64,000 nt of DNA from Thioalkalivibrio sulfidiphilus HL-EbGr7 (GTDB taxonomy: Bacteria > Pseudomonadota > Gammaproteobacteria > Ectothiorhodospirales > Ectothiorhodospiraceae): contig NC_011901.1 in NCBI RefSeq assembly GCF_000021985.1, positions 496,001 to 560,000 on the forward strand, read 5' to 3'. Positions 1 through 7,492 of this stretch are shown one piece after another; within the stretch, counting starts at the first letter, position 1; each line of letters opens with the position of its first letter. Under the pieces are notes generated by a model. It saw only the letters and a list, made by a program, of their open reading frames with translations, did not search any database and was not told the DNA's origin. The position numbers and the translations under genes are program-made.

Positions 1-624
1 TATACCGGCGCCGGCCGGCTCTACGAGGTGGACACGCGCCTGCGCCCGAGCGGCGCCTCGGGCCTGCTGGTGAGCAGCCTCAAGGCCTTCGAGCTCTACC
101 AGGAGACCAAGGCCTGGACCTGGGAGCACCAGGCCCTGGTGCGCGCCCGGCCGGTGGCTGGCGATGCGCACATCGCCGAGGGCTTCGCCGAGATCCGCCG
201 GCGTGTGCTCGGCATCTGCCGCGACAGGGAGAAGTTGCGCCAGGAAGTGCGCGAAATGCGCGAGAAGATGTGGTCCGAACACGCCTCCCGGGACCCGTCC
301 CGGTTCAACCTCAAGCGGGATCCGGGTGGTATCGCCGACATCGAATTTATGGTCCAATACTGGGTTTTGGCGTACGCCTGCGATCACCCGCCGCTGCTGG
401 ATTACCCGGACAACATCCGCATCCTGGAGCGCCTCGTGGTCACCGGCGTGCTGCCGGAAGAGGATGCCCGCTTCCTGACCGACACCTACCGTGAATTCCG
501 CAACCGCATCCACCGGCTGACCCTGCAGGAGTCGGACGCGGTGGTGGACGCGGCCGAGTTCGCCGAGCAGCGCGAGACCGTGCGCGCTCTGTGGCGCCGG
601 GTGATGGAGGAAGGCAAGGCTTGA
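1..624 (+). CDS. glnE: Bifunctional glutamine synthetase adenylyltransferase/deadenylase, C-terminal part
   Basis: The reading frame is open from the first base, so the gene starts outside the window. GlnE adds AMP to and removes it from glutamine synthetase in response to PII, tuning nitrogen assimilation in the cytoplasm. The visible part opens with GAGRLYEVDTRLRPSG, the nucleotidyltransferase signature of the C-terminal adenylylation domain, whose acidic residue in EVD binds metal. The helical tail with LTLQESDAVVD follows and the protein ends in EEGKA. About 207 codons are present of a protein usually near 950 residues. A long palindrome begins a few bases after the stop. Confidence 0.93.
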   Translation, partial: YTGAGRLYEVDTRLRPSGASGLLVSSLKAFELYQETKAWTWEHQALVRARPVAGDAHIAEGFAEIRRRVLGICRDREKLRQEVREMREKMWSEHASRDPSRFNLKRDPGGIADIEFMVQYWVLAYACDHPPLLDYPDNIRILERLVVTGVLPEEDARFLTDTYREFRNRIHRLTLQESDAVVDAAEFAEQRETVRALWRRVMEEGKA

Positions 625-629
625 ACGCA

Positions 630-807
630 ATGGACAGGATTTACAGGATTGTTCTGGATCGACAGGAAAAAGAAAGAACAATTTTTGACAGGATTTACAT
701 GATTAACACGATTAAGGCATTTCAAAAAATCATGTTAATCATGTAAATCCTGTCGATTCCTTTGTTTTCTTACAGTCCTGAAAAATCCTGTTCATCCTGT
801 CCATTCG
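630..807. repeat. Nested palindrome, GACAGGATTT family (glnE-ilvE gap)
   Basis: The outer arms read AATGGACAGGATTTACAGG on the left and the complement of the same words on the right (about 786-807). An inner pair at 687-714 and 725-755 carries GACAGGATTTACATGATTAA and its complement around a loop of about 10 bases. AAGAAAGAACA on the left and TGTTTTCTT on the right also mirror each other. The whole gap between glnE and ilvE is therefore one large imperfect hairpin. No coding potential is seen in it. Confidence 0.85.
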
Positions 808-841
808 ACTTTAAAGACACGAGACAACCGAGGTAACCCCC

Positions 842-1762
842 ATGTCCATGGCCGACCGCGACGGTCTGATCTGGTACGACGGCAAGATGGTGCCCTGGCG
901 CGATGCCACCACCCACGTGCTGACCCACACCCTGCACTATGGCATGGGCGTGTTCGAGGGCGTACGCGCCTACCAGACCGACCGTGGCACCGCCATTTTC
1001 CGCCTGGAGGACCACACCCGGCGCCTGTTCCGCTCCGCGCGCATCCTGGGCATGAAGATCCCCTACAGCCAGGACCAGCTCAACGAGGCCCAGAAGGCCG
1101 CCGTGCGCGAGAACCACCTCAAGAGCGCCTACATGCGGCCCATGTGCTTCTATGGCTCCGAGGGCATGGGCCTGCGCGCCGACAACCTGGAAGTGCACGC
1201 CATCGTTGCCGCCTGGGAATGGGGCGCCTACCTGGGCGCCGAGAACATGGAGCGGGGCATCCGGGTGAAGACCTCTTCGTTCAACCGGCACCACGTGAAC
1301 ATCACCATGTGCAAGGCCAAGGCCAACGGCAACTACATGAACTCCATGCTGGCCCTGCAGGAGGCGCTCTCCTGCGGCTACGATGAGGCTCTGCTGCTGG
1401 ACACCGAGGGTTACGTCTCCGAAGGCAGCGGCGAGAACTTCTTCATGATCCAGGACGGCGTGATCTACACCCCCGAACTGACCTCCGCCCTGGACGGCAT
1501 CACCCGCAAGACCATCTTCGCCCTGGCCGCCGAAGAGGGCCTGGAGATTCGCGAGAAGCGGATCACCCGTGACGAGGTTTATGTTGCCGACGAGGCCTTC
1601 TTCACCGGCACCGCCGCCGAGGTGACCCCCATCCGCGAACTGGACCGCCGTCCCATCGGCAACGGCGGCCGCGGCCCCATCACCGAGAAGCTGCAGACCC
1701 TCTACTTCGACGTGGTCCACGGCCGAACCGGCCGCCACGACCAGTGGCTGACGTTTGTCTAA
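842..1762 (+). CDS. ilvE: Branched-chain amino acid aminotransferase
   Basis: A 306-residue fold-type IV PLP aminotransferase that performs the last step of valine, leucine and isoleucine synthesis (2-oxo acid plus glutamate). Visible signatures are LHYGMGVFEGVRAY near residue 31, the PLP lysine in KANGNYMNS (K160, aligned with E. coli K160 from memory) and YVSEGSGENFF near 191. The length is normal. An ATG at 842 follows GAGGT with suitable spacing; a second ATG lies at residue 3. It lies between two repeat elements, with no partner genes of the pathway nearby. Confidence 0.95.
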   Translation: MSMADRDGLIWYDGKMVPWRDATTHVLTHTLHYGMGVFEGVRAYQTDRGTAIFRLEDHTRRLFRSARILGMKIPYSQDQLNEAQKAAVRENHLKSAYMRPMCFYGSEGMGLRADNLEVHAIVAAWEWGAYLGAENMERGIRVKTSSFNRHHVNITMCKAKANGNYMNSMLALQEALSCGYDEALLLDTEGYVSEGSGENFFMIQDGVIYTPELTSALDGITRKTIFALAAEEGLEIREKRITRDEVYVADEAFFTGTAAEVTPIRELDRRPIGNGGRGPITEKLQTLYFDVVHGRTGRHDQWLTFV

Positions 1763-1777
1763 TGTAAAGAGAAATTT

Positions 1778-1804
1778 GACAGGATTTACATGATTAACGG
1801 GATG
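1778..1804 (+). repeat. Left arm of the palindrome enclosing the GxxExxY gene
   Basis: This copy of the GACAGGATTTACATGATTAA unit lies 15 bases after ilvE. Its inverted partner is at 2188-2214, on the other side of the GxxExxY gene, and the two arms match at about 24 of 27 positions. In other members of the family the two arms are separated only by a short loop. Confidence 0.85.
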
Positions 1805-1811
1805 AATAGGC

Positions 1812-2189
1812 ATGGAAGCCATAGACGATCCACTGACGAGGTTGATCATCGCGTCGGCCTACCAGGTTCACAATGAACTGGGATCCGGCTTTCTGGAAAA
1901 GGTCTATGAGAGGGCGTTGCTTGTCGAGCTGAGTGCTCGTGGGATATCGGCCGAAACGCAGGTGATCACCGATGTTTGGTATAGGGATCACGTGGTCGGG
2001 ACGTATTGCATAGACTTGCTCGTGGAAGAGAAAGTCGTTTGTGAACTCAAGGCTGTCGAAAGCCTGAGCCGCCAGCATCAAGTTCAGCTGGTGAACTATC
2101 TTGCGGCTACACGCATGGATTTGGGACTGCTGATCAATTTCGGGCGAAGTGTTGAGGTGCGTAGAAAGTACAGGCTGCCAAAGCAATAA
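1812..2189 (+). CDS. GxxExxY family protein (PD-(D/E)XK nuclease-like fold)
   Basis: This 125-residue protein carries the family-defining GFLEKVY (residues 26-32). A likely nuclease-type core follows: D68 in CIDLL, then E78-x-K80 in VVCELKA, then Q91 in RQHQVQL, the usual order of a PD-(D/E)XK active site. The family is widespread and has no established function that I know of. The gene sits exactly between inverted arms of an intergenic repeat, and its TAA stop (2187-2189) overlaps the first bases of the right arm. Its codon use is less GC-biased than ilvE. It may be cargo, or the driver, of the repeat element. Identity of the family is firm; the activity is inference. Confidence 0.88.
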   Translation: MEAIDDPLTRLIIASAYQVHNELGSGFLEKVYERALLVELSARGISAETQVITDVWYRDHVVGTYCIDLLVEEKVVCELKAVESLSRQHQVQLVNYLAATRMDLGLLINFGRSVEVRRKYRLPKQ

Positions 2190-2214
2190 TCCTGTTAATC
2201 ATGTAAATCCTGTC
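2188..2214 (-). repeat. Right arm of the palindrome enclosing the GxxExxY gene
   Basis: Inverted copy of the unit at 1778-1804, beginning AATCCTGTTAATCATG on the plus strand. It overlaps the last two bases of the GxxExxY stop codon and lies 27 bases before the next gene. Confidence 0.85.
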
Positions 2215-2240
2215 AGATGTTTTTCTGGAGTTAAATAATA

Positions 2241-2459
2241 ATGCCCAACCCCCACACCGCCGAACACCAGAACCAGTACCAGCCCGCCAATGCCCAGACC
2301 CGCGTTGAGGTGACCCGGGCCGATCTGCCCCTGCACTGCCCCCAGCCCGGCACGGCCCTGTGGGCCTCGCACCCCCGCGTATTCATCCCCATCGAGGATG
2401 CCAAGGACGGGCGCATGATCTGTCCGTACTGCGGCACGGAATACGTGCTCAAGGCCTGA
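2241..2459 (+). CDS. Small zinc-finger protein (CHCC type, NDUFS6-like)
   Basis: A 72-residue protein with H-x3-H early (HTAEHQ), a central LHCPQPGTALWASHPRVFIPIED and a closing CPYCGTEY. The C...H...CxxC ligand set and the spacing match the zf-CHCC domain, which occurs as a stand-alone protein in proteobacteria and as a part of mitochondrial complex I subunit NDUFS6. Its bacterial role is not settled. It is often found beside ilvE and LPS glycosyltransferase genes, as here. The ATG follows CTGGAG closely. Confidence 0.85.
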   Translation: MPNPHTAEHQNQYQPANAQTRVEVTRADLPLHCPQPGTALWASHPRVFIPIEDAKDGRMICPYCGTEYVLKA

Positions 2460-2496
2460 GGATCTCATCATCAGCGGTGATTCTGTCACTCGACCC

Positions 2497-3537
2497 TTGA
2501 CCGTGGTGCAGGTGCTCCCGGCCCTGGATGCCGGGGGGGTGGAGCAGGGCACCGTGGAACTTGCCCGCTACCTGGTGGCCCATGGCCACCGTTCCATCGT
2601 CATTGCCGCCGGTGGCCGCATGGCCGAGCAATTGCGCCGCGAGGGCAGTGAGCACATCGACTGGCCCATCGGCCGAAAACGGTTCAGCACCCTGAAATAC
2701 GTCCCCCGTCTGCGGCGTCTGCTGGAAGAGATCCGCCCGGACATCCTGCATCTTCGTTCGCGCCTGCCGGCCTGGATTGCCTGGCTGGCCTGGCGGCGGA
2801 TGGATCCGGCCACCCGGCCGCACCTGGTCACAACAGTGCATGGCGCGTACACGCCCGGCCGCTACAGCGCGATCATGATGCGTGGTGAACGGGTGATCGC
2901 ACCCTCCGGAATGATCCGGGACTACATCCTGGAGCACTATCCGGATGTCGATCCTCAAAAGATCCGTGTCATTCACCGCGGCGTGAGCCGGGAAAAATAC
3001 CCCTATGGATATCGGCCGGATCAGGCATGGCTCGAGGCCTGGTACAAGCAATACCCGCAAACCCGTGACCGACTGCTGCTCACCCTGCCCGGCCGACTGA
3101 CGCGCATCAAGGGCCAGGAGCACTTCATTGAAATCATCGCGGAGCTCAAGTCGCGAGGGATGCCGGTTCATGGCTTGCTCGTGGGGGAGGCCAGCGAGGC
3201 AAAGAAGTCTTATGAGGCCGAGTTACGCGATATGGTTCGCGCCATGGGGCTTGAGGCAGACATCACCTTCACGGGACACCGCACTGATCTGAAGGAGATC
3301 ATGGCGATCTCTCACGTGGTCCTTTCACTTACTTTGGTGCCGGAGTCTTTTGGCAGGACGACGCTGGAAGCGCTGAGCCTTGGGCGGCCGGTGATTGGCT
3401 ATGGGCATGGGGGTGTGGGAGAGCAACTGAGAGAGATTTATCCTCAGGGGCTCGTGCAAGTCGGTGACAAGGATAATGTCATCTCAATGATCAGTTCCTG
3501 CGCGGTGTGTGCGTCTTTGCCCCAAGGTAGATCATGA
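2497..3537 (+). CDS. GT4 glycosyltransferase, LPS/surface glycan assembly (C-terminus frameshifted)
   Basis: A GT-B fold retaining glycosyltransferase. The N-terminal domain begins with VVQVLPALDAGGVEQGTVELARYL. The donor-binding domain holds LPGRLTRIKGQEHFIE and ESFGRTTLEALSLGRPVIGY, where the first E of E-x7-E is a family hallmark. It probably adds a sugar to LPS core or another surface glycan at the cytoplasmic side of the inner membrane. The start is uncertain: TTG at 2497 or GTG at 2503, with no in-frame ATG. After about residue 335 the sequence loses family character (CAVCASLPQGRS) while a family-like tail continues in the +1 frame to 3628, so an indel near 3490-3520 is likely. Confidence 0.85.
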   Translation: MTVVQVLPALDAGGVEQGTVELARYLVAHGHRSIVIAAGGRMAEQLRREGSEHIDWPIGRKRFSTLKYVPRLRRLLEEIRPDILHLRSRLPAWIAWLAWRRMDPATRPHLVTTVHGAYTPGRYSAIMMRGERVIAPSGMIRDYILEHYPDVDPQKIRVIHRGVSREKYPYGYRPDQAWLEAWYKQYPQTRDRLLLTLPGRLTRIKGQEHFIEIIAELKSRGMPVHGLLVGEASEAKKSYEAELRDMVRAMGLEADITFTGHRTDLKEIMAISHVVLSLTLVPESFGRTTLEALSLGRPVIGYGHGGVGEQLREIYPQGLVQVGDKDNVISMISSCAVCASLPQGRS

Positions 3538-3628
3538 CTACACGCTGCAGCGGATGTGTCAGAAGACCATTGACACGTATTACGAGTTGGCCTGTGCTGG
3601 TGACCAGATCAAGGTAGAACTCTCCTGA
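3491..3628 (+). pseudogene. Out-of-frame C-terminal tail of the GT4 glycosyltransferase
   Basis: In the +1 frame relative to the upstream gene, the segment after the TGA at 3488 reads ...PKVDHDYTLQRMCQKTIDTYYELA... to a TGA at 3626. This looks like the final helix of GT4 proteins (LQRM...T...YYEL). Joining the frames would give a protein of about 377 residues, normal for the family. It is either a real frameshift mutation or a single-base sequence error. Confidence 0.7.
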
Positions 3629-3705
3629 GTGTTTGATGGCGATGCAATTGATTGACGTATGATCATGCAGCTTAAACGTGGTCGGAACGTAAAAGACTGT
3701 AGTGC

Positions 3706-4452
3706 TCATTCCACCACGATGGTTCGCAAGCCCCAGCGCATGCCTACTTTCCAATTTTCCAGGTCATCAACGCCTAGCTGGGTCTCAATTGCCTTGACCG
3801 TGCCCCAAAGATTATCGCTGCGCAGATCGAAAAGAAGTCGGCAGAAGGTTCCCATACACTCGAGGTCATCAAATATCCAGTGAAAGGGTACGTATTCGCT
3901 TGATAGACAGGCCCAGCCGTTCGAAGCGAGGTCTTCTTCGGTTGACTTGTCCAGAAATATGCCGTGATGCCCGGTGCTGTTATTCGCGTTGACATATCCA
4001 TCGAGAAAAATGGCCTGAGGTGAATGGGCTTCCACGTCAGATATCACGAAGCGCCCCCCAGGTCGAACGACTCTGCGCACATCCGCGAACAGTGCAGACT
4101 TGTCCTGAAGGTGATGTAGACCTGCAAGGCTGATGGCGACATCCATGGAGTCATCAGCCCAAGGCAATGGCAGAAGATCAGCGCCTTGTATCTCTGCCCC
4201 ATGGTTGATCATGTTGCCGGTGAAGCCAATGCTGGGCTCGTGGCCATGCCAGCTGCAATCACTCGGGAGAAAGTCTGATAGGTATCCGCCGCCCGCGGGG
4301 ATGTCAGCGACGCGTTTCCCGGGCAACAGGGCCGCTCTTTCAATCACCTGGATAAATTCCTGAGAGCGCGCCATGGGTTGCAGCTGCATCGCCATGTCAT
4401 AAGGCTGACCGCGATGATTAAAAACTTCAGAATAGTTCATAGTATCACCCAT
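3706..4452 (-). CDS. Class I SAM-dependent methyltransferase
   Basis: A 248-residue Rossmann-fold methyltransferase. Motif I is VADIPAGGGY (about 48-57) and the later strand motif is LPLPWADDSMDVAISLAGLHHL, followed by RVVRPGGRFVISDVE, typical of the Methyltransf_11/UbiE type. The substrate is unknown. It is the last gene of a minus-strand run of surface-polysaccharide genes, so a sugar or lipid-linked intermediate is plausible. Start options are ATG at 4452 or 4440 (MNYSEVF). Base composition is more AT-rich than the flanking core genes. Confidence 0.85.
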   Translation of the reverse strand: MGDTMNYSEVFNHRGQPYDMAMQLQPMARSQEFIQVIERAALLPGKRVADIPAGGGYLSDFLPSDCSWHGHEPSIGFTGNMINHGAEIQGADLLPLPWADDSMDVAISLAGLHHLQDKSALFADVRRVVRPGGRFVISDVEAHSPQAIFLDGYVNANNSTGHHGIFLDKSTEEDLASNGWACLSSEYVPFHWIFDDLECMGTFCRLLFDLRSDNLWGTVKAIETQLGVDDLENWKVGMRWGLRTIVVE

Positions 4453-4497
4453 TTTAGAGGGCTATGGGAGACGGCAACAAATGAGAAATATTTTTGA

Positions 4498-5460
4498 CTA
4501 ATTGTTTTTATATGATGACTTTTTGAGTAGTCCTTTAGTCAGATCTTTAAGGCGCTTTATAGCGTTATTGTACCGTGAATAAACGTAAGGTAATCCGGTG
4601 TAGAAATATGCAATTGACTGGATTGGATATTTGAATCCTGTTTCTTTAGCATAGTTATCAATTTCTTTGAGAAGCGGAAAGTCTCGAAGCATTACCTCTG
4701 AAAAAAACTTAGCACGTTTTCTTTTCCACATGTCCATATCAAAGATCGAACGGTAACGATCGATTTTCCCGCTAATCTCGAGTGTAGCTAGTGTTCTCAG
4801 GCATTTGCGGCATTGAGAGCAGTTTATGGGGCCCGTTATGCCGCGAGGCCTGATGCATACATCAAGGCTTGTTTGGGGTTCCTGAAGTTCTGTAACGATC
4901 AGGGTCTTTTGTACCCTGGTGTGTTCGCTGCCGACCGAGATGATTTCTTGAGATTCTGTTGATAGAAGGGGAAGTGTCATTGGGTCGCAATAAGCAATGT
5001 CATCGTTAGGCCTGATATGTATGTCCTCGTAAGAAAGGGCCGACGCATACATATAACGCCCGATGCCTTTCTGGAAAAGCAATGCAGCCGATGTGTTTCT
5101 TAAGGTGTGTGAGTGCTGGAAGCCAATGCGCTTGTTGAGGTAGGGTTTTGAGTAAAAATCATCCAGATTGCTGGAGACCCTGATGAGGGGTAATCCAATT
5201 CTTTCTGCAACAGAAAGCAAGCGTGCGTAGCGCTCATTAAACAGAAGATCACCGCCCTTTCCGTGTGACCCTACGTTGTTGAAAAAAAGGTGTGTGATCT
5301 TGTGGCTGATAGGTACTTTTCTGAAGTAATAGTCTGCGAGAACACAGTAAGAATCGACGCCGGCGGAGAAGCCTGTCGCAACTCCCGTCGCTTTGGATAA
5401 TGTGTCAGGAGTGGTATTGCTGGCGGAGATGGAAATCTTGTGAAGTGTTGGTCTGACGAG
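4498..5460 (-). pseudogene. PP-loop ATPase-like protein, C-terminal part (split by IS element)
   Basis: This is codons 88-407 plus stop of a gene whose first 87 codons lie at 8841-9101. The frame is open back to the IS edge, although the track-style start would be a TTG at 5220. It contains GFSAGVDS (119-124 in the rejoined protein), a variant of the SGGxDS pyrophosphate loop of ATP-PPases. A Cys cluster follows at about 289-307 (C-x11-C-x2-C-x2-C), likely a zinc site. Such proteins activate a carbonyl or carboxyl by adenylation before amide or thio transfer, but the substrate here is unknown. The region is strikingly AT-rich, which suggests transfer. A shortened product from an internal start would lack the PP-loop. 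Confidence 0.82.
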
Positions 5461-5468
5461 TTTTAAAA
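5461..5468. repeat. 8-bp target site duplication, left copy
   Basis: TTTTAAAA immediately outside the left end of the IS element. The same eight bases are at 8841-8848 outside the right end. Eight bases is the usual ISL3 duplication length. The sequence is itself palindromic. Confidence 0.92.
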
Positions 5469-5492
5469 GGGTAAGCGGATTAAATGGTTGAT
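5469..5492 (+). repeat. Left terminal inverted repeat of the IS
   Basis: 24 bases beginning GGGTAAGCGG. Compared with the right end in inverse orientation it differs at positions 6, 7 and 14 only. Confidence 0.93.
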
Positions 5493-5561
5493 CTTACCTT
5501 TGCATGAGAGTGAGACAGACCGGCATCTCATCGGATTATCTGGTTGATGCTTCACCTACTG

Positions 5562-5963
5562 CTAGTGCATGTTTCCTTCGCTAATTCCAGCAAGAACCCC
5601 ACACGCCTCAACTTCCCGGTCATCGTTGCAACTCGCTCTCAGTGAAACGAGTTGTTTCTCAAGCGCTTGCAGAGCGGTTATCTGCGACCGCACATGAGAG
5701 ATGTGATCATCGAGCAAGGCGTTGACGGCGGTACAAGGCTGATGAGGGTCGTCCTGATAGCTCTGTAGTTCGTGAATCTCAGCCAGTGACAGGCCCAGGA
5801 TTCTGCAGCGACGGATGAAGGCCAGCCCCTCACCATGCTTCTCGGTATAGACACGGTAACCGTTGTCCTGCCGATCAGGCGGCGGCAACAAGCCCTGCTG
5901 TTCATAGAAGCGGATCGTCTGTGTTTCGACCCCTACCAACTGCGCCAACTGACCAATGCGCAT
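5562..5963 (-). CDS. MerR-family Pb/Cd-responsive regulator (IS cargo)
   Basis: A 133-residue regulator: winged-helix MRIGQLAQLVGVETQTIRFYEQQGLLP, dimerisation helix, then metal ligands C77, C112 and C121 (numbered from this start). The three-cysteine layout is that of PbrR/CadR-type lead or cadmium sensors. The ATG at 5963 is preferred over an upstream TTG (5978) because GGGGAGGAGG precedes it. It is transcribed divergently from the efflux gene, with one overlapping operator between them. MerR proteins bend an over-long promoter spacer when metal binds and so induce the efflux gene. The metal is inferred from ligands only. Confidence 0.92.
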   Translation of the reverse strand: MRIGQLAQLVGVETQTIRFYEQQGLLPPPDRQDNGYRVYTEKHGEGLAFIRRCRILGLSLAEIHELQSYQDDPHQPCTAVNALLDDHISHVRSQITALQALEKQLVSLRASCNDDREVEACGVLAGISEGNMH

Positions 5964-5990
5964 CAGCCTCCTCCCCAACGGATTCTTTAC

Positions 5991-6026
5991 TCTATTGACC
6001 TTATAGTAGCTTTATAGTTCTAAATG
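5991..6026 (+). promoter_or_regulatory. MerR-type operator/promoter of the efflux gene
   Basis: TTGACC (5995-6000) is followed by TTATAGTAGCTTTATAG dyad sequence and a TAAAT -10-like hexamer near 6020-6026, giving a spacer of 19-20 bases. That is longer than the sigma-70 optimum and characteristic of MerR control. It resembles the pbr operator as I remember it. Confidence 0.75.
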
Positions 6027-6058
6027 GTACCACAACATTGTTCAAGTGGAGTCGTATC

Positions 6059-6955
6059 ATGAGCAAATCCTGTGGTGGCGCCTGTGGCGGTGATGCAACG
6101 TCCGCAGCGGATACCGATATACAGGCCTCCTCCGAGGCGCCAGGGAGATGGGTCAGTGTTTATGCCGTGCCGAAGATGGACTGTCCATCAGAAGAACGAA
6201 TGATTCGCCTAGCCCTGAACGGCTTTGAGGAGATTCGGGCGCTGTCCTTCGACTTGTCGAACCGCCGGCTGAAGGTCGTGCATGACGGCGAGGTCGAGCC
6301 CGTCACCTCGAAACTGAAGACCTTGGGGCTAGGCGCCTCGCTTCAGGAAACCGTCGCTGTAAATCCGGAGACCATCAAGGCCGCCGAGTTTTCGGCAGCT
6401 TCTGCTAAGCAAGAATCCGGGACCCTGCGCTGGTTGCTCGGCATCAATGCACTTCTGTTCGTGGTGGAAATGACTGCCGGTCTGATGGCTCAGTCAACTG
6501 GCCTCATTGCAGAGTCCCTGGACAATTTTGCTGATGCGGCAGTGTACGGACTCGCTCTTTATGCGGTTGGGCATAGCGTGAAAAGGCAGGTCCGTGTTGC
6601 GCACGTTGCTGGTGTGGTCCAACTGGTTTTGGCTGTTGGCGTACTCGTAGAGGTCGTGAGGCGCTTTGTATTCGGTAGTGAGCCTGAATCGCTGGTGATG
6701 ATAGCCATCGCATTCGTCGCATTGATTGCCAATACCGCCTGTCTGCTGATGGTATCCAAACATCGAGGGGGCGGAGCTCATATGAAGGCTAGCTGGATAT
6801 TTTCGGCCAACGACGTGGTGATCAACCTGGGGGTCATCACCGCCGGCGCCCTGGTCGCGTGGACCGGGTCCAATTATCCGGATCTGATTATCGGCACCAT
6901 CGCGGGGGTCATTGTACTTAACGGTGCCAGACGCATTCTGGCGTTGAAGGGTTAA
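6059..6955 (+). CDS. Cation efflux protein (CDF-like) with N-terminal metal-binding domain
   Basis: A 298-residue inner-membrane protein. It starts with a Cys/Gly-rich head (SCGGACGGD), then an HMA-like domain with MDCPSE (40-45). About five or six membrane segments follow from residue 122, including AESLDNFADAA (D155, D159), the CDF metal-site helix, and FSANDVVINLG. It probably exports divalent metal such as Zn, Cd or Pb. ATG at 6059 has GGAG 8 bases upstream; the TTG at 6038 lacks this. It is followed after 3 bases by lspA, so the two are probably co-transcribed. Confidence 0.88.
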   Translation: MSKSCGGACGGDATSAADTDIQASSEAPGRWVSVYAVPKMDCPSEERMIRLALNGFEEIRALSFDLSNRRLKVVHDGEVEPVTSKLKTLGLGASLQETVAVNPETIKAAEFSAASAKQESGTLRWLLGINALLFVVEMTAGLMAQSTGLIAESLDNFADAAVYGLALYAVGHSVKRQVRVAHVAGVVQLVLAVGVLVEVVRRFVFGSEPESLVMIAIAFVALIANTACLLMVSKHRGGGAHMKASWIFSANDVVINLGVITAGALVAWTGSNYPDLIIGTIAGVIVLNGARRILALKG

Positions 6956-6958
6956 ATA

Positions 6959-7471
6959 ATGCTCATTATTGGCAAAAAGCTCTCGCCGTATGCCCTATTG
7001 TCCATATCGGGCCTGCTGGCAGCGTCTGATCAGGCTGTAAAGTGGCTGGTGCAGCAATCAATGGCCTATGGCGAGTATGTTTCGGTGACCCCGTTCTTTA
7101 ACTGGGTGCACCTATGGAACACCGGTGCCGCATTCAGTCTTTTTGCGAATGGTGGAGGCTGGCAGCGCTACTTTTTTATCGGAATCGCGGTAGTGGTCTC
7201 GATTTTTCTGATCAAGCTGATCCTTGAAAATCGTCATAAAGGAGAAGCCATCGCTTACAGTCTTATCCTCGGTGGCGCCATGGGCAACCTGATTGACCGG
7301 GTCTTTCGCGGCTATGTTGTGGATTCCTTTGATTTCTATTGGCGAGACTGGCATTGGCCGGCCTTCAACCTGGCTGATATTGCAATTGTCCTCGGTGCCT
7401 TACTTTTCGTTTCCAGCAGCTTGTTGGGTAAAAAAGCAAACACCAATGCCGAGCCGGATGGATCTGACTGA
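6959..7471 (+). CDS. lspA: Lipoprotein signal peptidase, accessory copy (IS cargo)
   Basis: A 170-residue, four-helix inner-membrane aspartyl protease that cleaves prolipoprotein signal peptides. The catalytic aspartates are D125 in SFDFYW and D140 in FNLADIAI. Conserved NTGAAFS and GNLIDR are present. LspA paralogs are a known part of ISPpu12-like and Pb-resistance modules, where they may process a lipoprotein. None is encoded in this element, so its value here is unclear. The housekeeping lspA should lie elsewhere. Confidence 0.94.
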   Translation: MLIIGKKLSPYALLSISGLLAASDQAVKWLVQQSMAYGEYVSVTPFFNWVHLWNTGAAFSLFANGGGWQRYFFIGIAVVVSIFLIKLILENRHKGEAIAYSLILGGAMGNLIDRVFRGYVVDSFDFYWRDWHWPAFNLADIAIVLGALLFVSSSLLGKKANTNAEPDGSD

Positions 7472-7492
7472 CACCTACGCCTATACAACACC

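Noticed and set aside
770-1849. 359-codon minus-strand frame opposite ilvE
   Set aside because: Starts and ends in palindromic repeats and is antisense to a complete aminotransferase.
6959-7471. Housekeeping lspA
   Set aside because: It lies inside the IS between terminal repeats and next to metal-efflux cargo; an accessory copy is the better reading.
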